Notes under the pieces: model-generated | The model's input: the letters and a program-made list of their open reading frames with translations, nothing else | The model's database searches: none | Told to the model about the DNA's origin: nothing | In this document: in pieces, positions 25,303 through 32,277 of the stretch | Layout of the letters: each line of letters opens with the position of its first letter | Numbering within the stretch: the stretch's first letter is position 1 | NCBI RefSeq assembly: GCF_017939745.1 | Contig: NZ_JAGKQQ010000001.1 | Location: 5,270,001 to 5,334,000 of the forward strand | Length of the DNA stretch: 64,000 bases | From: Gemmata palustris | GTDB lineage: Bacteria > Planctomycetota > Planctomycetia > Gemmatales > Gemmataceae | Direction: 5' to 3' | Made by a program: the position numbers and the translations under genes

Positions 25303-26082
25303 TCAGTGAGCGCCGTTACCGTTACCGTTACCGTTACCGTTACCGTTACCGTTACCCTTGGTCGAAGTGCCGTTGCGGAGCAGCCACTTGGTCGGGAGGC
25401 CGCCGGTACGGAACACGTCGGTGAGCATGAGCCGGGCGGTCGCGTCGCGAACGGTCGCTTCCATCGCGCCCACCGTTTCTTCGATCGCGTACTCGGTGCG
25501 CTTCAACTGGACCTCGTCGCCGTCGATGATCGCGTAGGAGGCGTGCGGGTTGCCGTCGCGCCCGATCCCGACGCTGCCGGGGTTCACGATGAGCGTGTTG
25601 CGCACCCGCAGCGTGTAGGGCACGTGCGTGTGACCCGTGAGCACGTAATCGACCTTCAGGCCCGCGAGCCGCGGGTACCAGAACGCGGGGTCGGGCGGCG
25701 CGTATTCGTCCATCGGGTCGCGCGGCGTGGCGTGAACGAGCAGGAACCGCTTGCCGTTGAGTGTGAACATGCGCGACGTGGGCAGCGCGGCCAAGTAGCG
25801 CCGTTGGTCGCTCGAAAGGGCCGCCACCGTGATCGGGCGCGTGACCGAGGTGAGAAAGCGGAACCCGCCGGCGCCCTGAATATCGACGTTCTGTGCGACG
25901 CCGTGGTCGTGGTTCCCGCGCACGCAGTGGGTCGCGTTTCGGCGCACCCAATCGACGCACCACGCCGGTTCCGGGCCGTAATCGACGATATCGCCGACAC
26001 AAAGGCACACATCGAACGACTCGCGGATCGCCTCGAGCGCGGCCCTGTTACCGTGGATGTCCGCGACCACCAGCACGCGCAT
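25303..26082 (-). CDS. Calcineurin-like metallophosphoesterase (YfcE/MJ0936-like)
   Basis: The 259-residue protein has all the metal-binding blocks of the family in order: ADIHGN (residues about 7-12), VGDIVDYG, RGNHDH, VHATPRD and GHTHVPY, followed by NPGSVG. These enzymes hydrolyse phosphodiesters with two bound metal ions; the physiological substrate is unknown. It has no signal peptide. The last 20 residues are a (Gly-Asn) repeat ending GAH, coded by a hexanucleotide repeat, and lie outside the catalytic fold. The ATG start gives the expected N-terminal beta strand at once (MRVLVVADIHG). Confidence 0.92.
   Translation of the reverse strand: MRVLVVADIHGNRAALEAIRESFDVCLCVGDIVDYGPEPAWCVDWVRRNATHCVRGNHDHGVAQNVDIQGAGGFRFLTSVTRPITVAALSSDQRRYLAALPTSRMFTLNGKRFLLVHATPRDPMDEYAPPDPAFWYPRLAGLKVDYVLTGHTHVPYTLRVRNTLIVNPGSVGIGRDGNPHASYAIIDGDEVQLKRTEYAIEETVGAMEATVRDATARLMLTDVFRTGGLPTKWLLRNGTSTKGNGNGNGNGNGNGNGAH
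25315..25356. repeat. Hexanucleotide tandem repeat, (gttacc)7
   Basis: Seven perfect gttacc units lie in the phosphoesterase gene and encode its C-terminal Gly-Asn repeat on the minus strand. Unit length is a multiple of three, so gain or loss of units keeps the frame. Confidence 0.95.
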
Positions 26083-26356
26083 GCAAACAGCCTCCTGTCG
26101 CGAATTCTAGAACGCGAACGGGTCGGTGGGGGCAGCGGGGTGAGAGAGAAGGCGAGCCGTAGGACAGGATAGGCAACACGGATCGAGACCAAAGATCAAA
26201 TTTGAGCATTCTCGGATTTTGTCTCGCAACGGCTCGGGTGCGTCGTTGACTCCGAGGTCCGCACACGGTGGCGGACCGAAAATTCGCGATATGTATACTT
26301 GCGTTCAAAACTGGCGTGTAGTAACATTGTGTACAGATGCGACCGATTCACGATAA
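26083..26356. other. Intergenic gap with AT-rich part
   Basis: No gene is seen. The stretch at 26280-26335 is lower in GC (tatgtatactt, gtagtaacattgtgtac) and may hold the promoter for the minus-strand phosphoesterase gene. Confidence 0.4.
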
Positions 26357-26378
26357 GCACAGGGCGGGAGCCCTGTGC
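26357..26378 (-). terminator. Terminator of BON-domain gene
   Basis: gcacagggc and gccctgtgc form a 9-bp stem with a GGGA loop, 15 bases past the stop of the BON-domain gene. Its stem is the same as that of the 23751 hairpin, so this is a repeated terminator type. Confidence 0.65.
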
Positions 26379-26392
26379 GGTTTGGGCTTTCG

Positions 26393-27298
26393 CTACTTCA
26401 CCAGACTCGGGTCCACCGCGACGCGGACCACACCGGGCACTTTGCGGGCTTCGGTAGCGAAGTCGCGCACGTCCACGATATTGGCCGCGAACCCGGTAAC
26501 GAACAGCCCGCCGTCGGGCTTCAGTTCCACCGCGAGTCTCGCGAAGCGGGCGTCGGCAGCTCGGATTGCGGCAACCGCGGCGAGCACGTCGGTCGGCATC
26601 CCGCTCGTGGAACCGGTCAGTGCGCCCGGGGCCGTTGAGGGCACGGTCGGTGCGGTCGACGGCACTTTCGCAACGCTGTGCGGAGCCACCGGCGCGCCGA
26701 GCAAACCGACGACCGGCGGGCCGAGCGAGGTCGGGTGCTGAACGACGACCGTTTTCGGCGCGGCCGCGACGAGGTCCGTCGGCAGGGGCGGCGGGACCGG
26801 TGGGATGTACCCCTCCGCGGCCCCCGGCGGGATCACGATACCGGGCAGCGCGGTGCTACCGGTCGGCTTCGTGCCGGGTTTCATCCGATCGGCCACGGCC
26901 CGCATGAGCGGGTCCGGGTCCGCTTCGATGAAGCACGTGTTCTTCACGGACTCGATGCCGGGCACCGCTCGCACCACGGCCTCCGCGCGCTTCTTCACCG
27001 CCTCGCTGCTGACCGGCCCGCCGATCACGGCGCCGCGGTCCACCACACTCACGAGGATGTTCACGTCCTTCAGAACCGGGTCCGCATCGAACACCGCGAG
27101 AGCGGTGCGTGCGAGCGCCACGTCCGAGATCGCGACCGGCTTCGAGACCGGTGCGCCCGGCGGCAGCGGCGGCAGGACCGGCGCGGCTGGGGGGAATGGA
27201 TCGGCGGCGAACAGTGCTCCGGCGCCGACCGCACCCGCCACGCAGGTAAGCGCGGCAAGCGTGCGAAGAGTTTTCGATGTCGGTAGGTGCGAAAACAT
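26393..27298 (-). CDS. Exported BON-domain protein
   Basis: The 301-residue protein has a signal sequence (TLRTLAALTCVAGAVGAGALFA) and two BON-like modules. The first is at about 55-125 (VLKDVNILVSVVDRGAVIGGPV .. VRAVPGIESVKN) and the second at the C-terminus, about 220-300 (FARLAVELKPDGGLFVTGF .. ARKVPGVVRVAVD). They are joined by a Pro/Val/Thr-rich linker. BON domains bind phospholipid surfaces or ligands in the envelope. The ATG at 27298 follows GGTGAGG; a GTG 12 bases upstream is an alternative. The function is probably structural, in the periplasm. Confidence 0.78.
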   Translation of the reverse strand: MFSHLPTSKTLRTLAALTCVAGAVGAGALFAADPFPPAAPVLPPLPPGAPVSKPVAISDVALARTALAVFDADPVLKDVNILVSVVDRGAVIGGPVSSEAVKKRAEAVVRAVPGIESVKNTCFIEADPDPLMRAVADRMKPGTKPTGSTALPGIVIPPGAAEGYIPPVPPPLPTDLVAAAPKTVVVQHPTSLGPPVVGLLGAPVAPHSVAKVPSTAPTVPSTAPGALTGSTSGMPTDVLAAVAAIRAADARFARLAVELKPDGGLFVTGFAANIVDVRDFATEARKVPGVVRVAVDPSLVK

Positions 27299-27531
27299 GG
27301 TGAACCTCACCGGCGGGCGAGGTGCGTAACGATCGTTACGACTCGCAGCGCCGCGGGGGCGTGCTTCTATTCTTTGTCACGGTCAGTTGCGATGAAATTG
27401 CGCGAGTGTCATTTTTACAAAACTGACGTGGCGAATCGTTCCGCAAGGACCATGTGGCGAACGGTGCCCGGTCAGCGAAAGGGTTCGGGCTGGGCAAGAT
27501 GTGCGGTCGCGCTCCCCTCACCTCTGTCCTC

Positions 27532-27661
27532 GGTGAACCCCGCCCGCAAGGGCGGCGGGTGATGTGTGGTACCGGGCACCAGCACCTTTCTCGCAAGGGC
27601 ACTGAGCAACTGGCTGCCGGTTGATGTGCGCCACCCACCGCCCTTGCGGGCGGGGTTCACC
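27532..27661. repeat. Inverted repeat with 30-base arms
   Basis: Arms at 27532-27561 and 27632-27661 are complementary with one mismatch; each begins ggtgaaccccgcccgcaagg when read inwards and holds the inner palindrome cccgcaaggg-like core. The 70-base spacer has no frame. It ends 18 bases past the kinase stop and probably terminates that gene. The rest of 27299-27679 holds no gene. Confidence 0.85.
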
Positions 27662-27679
27662 AGTGCGTCGGGAGGTGCG

Positions 27680-29404
27680 TCATTCTTCGAGTGGAGGGAG
27701 GACCGGGAACAAGCCGGTGCCGGCGTTCGCGTCGCCGGTGAACGCGGACTTCATCGGCAAGCGGATGGTGAACTTGCTGCCCTTTTCGAGGACGCTCTGA
27801 ACGAGGATGTCGCCGCCGTGCTCGCGGACGATCTTGCGGCTGACGGGGAGGCCCAGCCCGGTTCCGCGGCTCCCCTTCGTGCTCACGAACGGGCGGAAGA
27901 TGTCCTCGAACTTCTCCGCCGGGATGCCGGGGCCGTTGTCCATCACGATGATCTTCGCCCAAGTGCCGTCTGGTTCGAGGAGCGCTTGCACCGAGAGTTT
28001 TGCGTTCGGGCGGTCCTCGAGTGCATCAATGGCGTTGCTCACGAGGTTCAGCACCGCGCGGTGAATGCCCTCGGTGTCGCACGGGACGACGGCAACGCCG
28101 GCCCCCGCGCGCCACTCGATCGCGACGTTGCGGTCCGTCGCGCGCCCGCGGACCATTTCCAGCACGTCTTCGCAGAGCGTGTTGAGGTCCGTGGGCTCGA
28201 CCGCCGGCTCGCGCTCCTTCGAGTAGCTGAGCATGTCGAGCATGAGTTCGTCGATGCGCCCCTGGTTCCGCTCGACGAGTTTCCAGCCCTTGCCGAGCAG
28301 GTCGGTATCGGACTCCTTGATCGCGGTGCGGACCATGTCGGCCCCGAACCGGACGCCCTGCATGATGTTCTTGATGTGGTGCGAGAGGGCCGCGATCGTC
28401 TGGCCCACGGCCGCGAGGCGCTCCGCGTTCACGAGCGCTTCGTGGTACCGGCTCTCCTCCACCGCGATCGCGGCCTGGTGCGCGATCGCGCTGGCGAGGT
28501 GCAGGTGGTCCTCGGTGAACTTGCCCGTATCGAGCCCGCGGGCCACGACCTGTTTGAGCGTGGACTGCGTGTCGAGGAACAGCACCCCGACCACCTCGCG
28601 CCGGCCCTTCATGGGCACGCAGATGGCCTCGCGGATGTTGTGCCGGTGCAGGCTCTCGACGCCGCTGAACCGGTCGTCGGTGTGGACGTCCGATACGAGA
28701 ACGCCCTGCTTCTCTTTGATGACGTGCTCGACGATCGTGCGGCTGACGGCGAGTTCTTCCTGCCGGTTCGTGCCCTCGCGGTACCGCACGGCTTTGGGGA
28801 CGAGGCGCCCGTCCTCGTCGCGCACCATGAAGCACCCGTGGTCCGCGTCCACGGACTTGAACACGAGGTCCATCACGGTGCCGAGGAGTTGATCGACGTC
28901 GAGGATGTGGCTGACGACCTCGGCGGTCTCGTAGAGGGCCGCGAGGCTCGCGAGCCGGGCGCGGACCCAGTCGGTCGCGACGGACGGGCGCGAGAGGATC
29001 TGGCTGCCCGCGTCGACCGCGACGGTCCGCACGATGGCCGAGTTAAGGTCCTGGTCCGGCTGCGCCCGGAGCCGCACGCGCTCGGTGAGCTCGTTCCCGA
29101 GCGCGGGGAGCTCGTTGCGCCCGACGGTGAACATCAGCACCGACTGGCCGACGGTGATCGCGTCGCCGCTCCGCAGCGGGGCGACCTGGACGGGCTGACC
29201 GTTCAGGAGCGTACCGTTCCCGCTGCCGAGGTCGAAGAGTTCGTACCCGTGCGCCACCGCCCGCACTTCGAGGTGCCGGCGCGACACCTGGGTGTCGTGG
29301 AGCGACACGGCGTTCGCGGAGTGCCGGCCGACGGTGACGGTGGACCCGGTCAGCTCGAACTGCTTCCCTTCGTCGACGCCGCGAGTGACGATCAGTCGTG
29401 GCAC
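27680..29404 (-). CDS. FHA-GAF hybrid sensor histidine kinase
   Basis: The 574-residue protein has an N-terminal FHA domain (about 1-95: GKQFEL, VGRHSANAVSL, VSRRHLEV, GSGNGTLLNG), which binds phosphothreonine. A GAF domain follows (about 150-310, VCVPMKGRREVVGVLFLDT region), then a kinase core with H-box ALSHHIKNIMQG (His near 340), N-box AVLNLVSNAIDAL, G1 VMDNGPGIP and G2 GSRGTGLGLPVS. No membrane segment is present, so it senses cytosolic signals. The start is taken as GTG at 29404 because GGAGGA lies just upstream; the frame is open to 29470. No response regulator is adjacent, so it is an orphan kinase. Confidence 0.9.
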   Translation of the reverse strand: MPRLIVTRGVDEGKQFELTGSTVTVGRHSANAVSLHDTQVSRRHLEVRAVAHGYELFDLGSGNGTLLNGQPVQVAPLRSGDAITVGQSVLMFTVGRNELPALGNELTERVRLRAQPDQDLNSAIVRTVAVDAGSQILSRPSVATDWVRARLASLAALYETAEVVSHILDVDQLLGTVMDLVFKSVDADHGCFMVRDEDGRLVPKAVRYREGTNRQEELAVSRTIVEHVIKEKQGVLVSDVHTDDRFSGVESLHRHNIREAICVPMKGRREVVGVLFLDTQSTLKQVVARGLDTGKFTEDHLHLASAIAHQAAIAVEESRYHEALVNAERLAAVGQTIAALSHHIKNIMQGVRFGADMVRTAIKESDTDLLGKGWKLVERNQGRIDELMLDMLSYSKEREPAVEPTDLNTLCEDVLEMVRGRATDRNVAIEWRAGAGVAVVPCDTEGIHRAVLNLVSNAIDALEDRPNAKLSVQALLEPDGTWAKIIVMDNGPGIPAEKFEDIFRPFVSTKGSRGTGLGLPVSRKIVREHGGDILVQSVLEKGSKFTIRLPMKSAFTGDANAGTGLFPVLPPLEE

Positions 29405-29526
29405 GCGCTCCTCCGCGCTTTGATTCTGAGCGACAGGGGATACCGTACCCCGGGAGCGGAGATGAGGCAACCACCGTTAGGGCGCCGCGGGCGGATCGGG
29501 CAAGGCGCCGGTCCTTGCTGATGCGC

Positions 29527-30555
29527 TTACTTCCGCCGGAAATGCACGAGTTGGCTCTTGTTCGTCCACCCCTTCTCCGGCTTCCGTTTCCAATCCTTGC
29601 TGACACTTACGACCAGATCCTGGTGCCCGGCCCGGCCCCGGTCCGCCACCGCGAACCCCTCGTACTCCCACCCGTCGGACTGTGCCGGGGCCGTGAGCAA
29701 CCGGACGGGCTTCTCGAACCGCGGTTGCCCCTCACGGGACGCGTTCCGGCACCAGTAGAGGTCACAAAGCCACCGCGTCTTATCTGCACTCAGGTACCCG
29801 CCGGCGAATAGCACGTCGAACACCCCATCGCCGTCCCAATCGGCGAACTGGAAGTCGTAGGGCTTCCGGTCGGCCACCTCCGGCAGGTCGAACGGCTTCA
29901 CGGTCACCTCGGACCTACCCTTAAGTGGGCCAACACCCACCAGGAGCTTCCAGCTCTGTGGGTCGGCAAGCACCAGATCGGTACGGCCGTCGCGGTCCCA
30001 GTCGAGCAGGTGCGGCTGGGAGTGGCCGCGCATGACCCAATCTCGCTCCTTTGGCGTCATGTCGGACCGGATGAACGTGATCTCTTGACGGGCAGCAAAA
30101 GTGCCGTCCGCCTTCCGCAGGAACAGGTGAACCGTCCAGGGGTCACAGCAGTTGGACCCGGAGACCAGGTCCACCCGTCCGTCGCCGTCGAAATCCCCAA
30201 ACTGGGGAGTGAACAGTCCGCAGCTTCACCCGGCCGGGATGCGGCCCGACGGTACGGCTTCGTCGAACCACGTCGGCTTGGCGTACTTGGGCTCCGCGTT
30301 GGTCTCTTGGTTCCGGTAGACGAGCAACCGGTCCCAGGCACCGACCAACAGATCGATCTTCCCGTCGCCGTCGTGATCCGCGTAACGGGGTTTTAGCCGC
30401 GCAGCGAACTCCGCGCCGTCCAGAATCGCTGTGGGCGGACCGAACTCGGTCAGGCGTTCGGCGGGCCGTGGGTCGGCATGAGACTGTCGAGGCGCTCCGA
30501 CCGCCACCAGCACCAGCCCGATGGCACTCAGCGCTACACGCGAGCGGATTCGCAT
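29527..30555 (-). CDS. Exported FG-GAP/VCBS repeat protein with one in-frame UGA
   Basis: The frame opens at ATG 30555 (GGAGG 8 bases upstream) with a signal peptide (MRIRSRVALSAIGLVLVAVG). Four Asp-rich FG-GAP loops follow: DHDGDGKIDLL, DFDGDGRVDLV, DWDRDGRTDLV and DWDGDGVFDVL, as in beta-propeller surface proteins. Codon 110 (30226-30228) is TGA. Beyond it the same frame continues unbroken for about 230 codons to the stop at 29527, and the repeat pattern carries on without a shift. It is therefore either a gene with a single recent nonsense mutation or a sequence error, or the UGA is decoded, for example as selenocysteine (see findings). Without read-through only a 109-residue fragment would be made. 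Confidence 0.65.
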
Positions 30556-30673
30556 TCCGAGACCCTCCGAGGGCGACGGCCTCACCAGGAGCCGCCGGGC
30601 CGTTCTGCATCCCGGAATCATTACGTCACCCGGCTCGCTGCGGTTGATCGCATGTTACATTGCGCTGACCGCG

Positions 30674-30802
30674 ATGCCGATCCTGGCCGACGCGCTCCAG
30701 GACGCCGGGTGCGACCGCACCGATGTGCTCGACCACTGCCGCGGCCCCGAGCCACACGTCCGCGGGTGCTGGGTCGTTGATCTGGTGCTCGGTAAGGAGT
30801 AG
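30674..30802 (+). pseudogene. C-terminal remnant of the HVRGCWVVDLVLGK family
   Basis: Forty-two codons (MPILADALQDAGCDRTDVLD to HVRGCWVVDLVLGKE) match the C-terminus of the intact family member at 15782-16444. No N-terminal part is present upstream; instead the signal peptide region of the divergent FG-GAP gene lies there. This looks like a truncated copy left by deletion or recombination. Confidence 0.8.
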
Positions 30803-30922
30803 CATCGGGCGACAACCGGCACCGCACCGGGCTGCTGTTAAAGAAAGTACGTACTCGGTAGACCGGGTCTACGCACACTACGGCCGGCGAGCTCCAATGC
30901 TCGGCCACAGAGGGCTAAGGCG

Positions 30923-31615
30923 ATGGGGTGGCTAGCGAAGTTGGTCGGGAAGCTCCGTGGGACGCCCTCACCGCCGCGGGATCCTGATGCGACGTTCGAG
31001 CGACTGGTCTGGTTGGAGCCGCACGAGAACCCGTTCGGCGTCCGAGTACTCGACTGCCGGCCGATCGCCGAAACGTTCCTGAGCGCCTCGCAGGACGCGG
31101 CTTCGATCCGCTTCTTCGGCTCGCTCGAGGCACGCTCCGGTGAGCAATTCCGGGGGCAACGCCCCGAAGAGCCGGTCCGGGTTGCGTGCGGGTTAGCGTA
31201 CCCGCGCGCAACACCCTTCCCCGAGGGGCCGGTGTTCCTGGCCGGGACGATGGAGGAGAAGTGGAACATCTACCACTTCGCTGGCGTCCTGTATTTTGCT
31301 CGGAGTTGGACCGGCCACCTGCAGTACACTGCCACACTCGCTCCGTCACCTTCGGAATTGCAGGTAGTGGAAGTCGAGGCGTGGCCCGGTAACGTGCCGG
31401 GTGACGACGCGATGGCGGTTCGGCAGGTGGACTTCCTGCTCCGCAGTCACGTACTCGGCCAAGTCGTACCACACCCGGCACCGCCGTTACCGAGCAAGAA
31501 GGGCATCGCACTGTGGTCATTCTCACAGTATGGTCGCCGCGGGCTGTATGCGGCCGTCGAGGGTGTGGTTGACGGAACGGCCGAACCAAGCGCGGCGCTT
31601 CCCCCGACCGTATAG
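30923..31615 (+). CDS. Hypothetical protein
   Basis: I do not recognise this 230-residue product. It begins MGWLAKLVGKLRG and has no signal peptide or clear membrane helix. It contains WNIYHFAGVLYFARSWTGHLQYTA, which looks like a folded beta-rich core, and a C-terminal segment KKGIALWSFSQYGRRGLYAA. Codon bias is normal for the window and the minus strand offers no better frame. A mostly gene-free stretch of 290 bases follows. Confidence 0.6.
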   Translation: MGWLAKLVGKLRGTPSPPRDPDATFERLVWLEPHENPFGVRVLDCRPIAETFLSASQDAASIRFFGSLEARSGEQFRGQRPEEPVRVACGLAYPRATPFPEGPVFLAGTMEEKWNIYHFAGVLYFARSWTGHLQYTATLAPSPSELQVVEVEAWPGNVPGDDAMAVRQVDFLLRSHVLGQVVPHPAPPLPSKKGIALWSFSQYGRRGLYAAVEGVVDGTAEPSAALPPTV

Positions 31616-31907
31616 TTTGTTCCCCGCTGCCTGCCGCGCACAAAGGGCACCCCAGCCGACTTCACGCGGAGCCTTGCGTGCGCATCGTTTGTGTTTCCGG
31701 CACACACGGCTACCACAGTCACACGGGACTCCCACCGGGCGACATTCTCGTTCAGCGGCACGGTTCCCTCGAAGACGTGAGGGACGACCACCCGACCGGA
31801 AACGCGCTCGCCCCGGGCGCGAGGCGCGTCGACCAAGCGATCGAATTTCCGCCCCAAACGCCGAAGGGCGCTCTAAGCTCGTCCGACTGTACTCTCAGGG
31901 CGGACCC

Positions 31908-32123
31908 ATGACCGATAGTGTGCTGCGCAACACCACAGACCGAACCGACCGCGTCACCGCGTCGTTTATTCAGGAGCTGATGCGCCGGGCGATCCAGAAC
32001 GCGATCACTCACGACGGTGACGCCTTGGCACTCGCGCAGCCCAGTACGAACCCCGCACGGGACACAGTACCCGTTACTGGCGGTTTGAACCGTAAACTGC
32101 TCGGCGCACACGCGGAAATGTGA
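31908..32123 (+). CDS. Small hypothetical protein
   Basis: A 71-residue product beginning MTDSVLRNTTDRTDRVTASF with an amphipathic helix (IQELMRRAIQNAIT). It has no recognised domain. The call rests on the ATG start in a long open frame and on the strong hairpin with a GTTTT tail that follows 20 bases after the stop. A ribosome-binding site is weak. Confidence 0.45.
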   Translation: MTDSVLRNTTDRTDRVTASFIQELMRRAIQNAITHDGDALALAQPSTNPARDTVPVTGGLNRKLLGAHAEM

Positions 32124-32142
32124 GTTCGTTTATTGATAAACA

Positions 32143-32181
32143 GCGCGGCGCGGGTTCGCAGTGAGCGAACCCGCGCCGCGC
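32143..32181 (+). terminator. Strong hairpin with short T-tract
   Basis: gcgcggcgcgggttcgc (32143-32159) pairs perfectly with 32165-32181 over a 5-base loop and is followed by gcgTTTTgg. It lies between the small gene at 31908 and the OPT transporter gene. Confidence 0.8.
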
Positions 32182-32277
32182 GCGTTTTGGCTTCTTGACT
32201 TCTTCACTTCGCGCACCCCCGCCCGTAAGCTGTGGCTCAACTCTCCGCCACAGAACCGTACTCGCACGGGCCAATTT

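Noticed and set aside
25315..25356. Possible CRISPR or other repeat array
   Set aside because: Unit is six bases with no spacers; it is a coding microsatellite.
27566..29521. 651-codon plus-strand open frame
   Set aside because: It is the shadow of the FHA-GAF histidine kinase on the other strand; its translation is Arg/Glu/His-rich without motifs.
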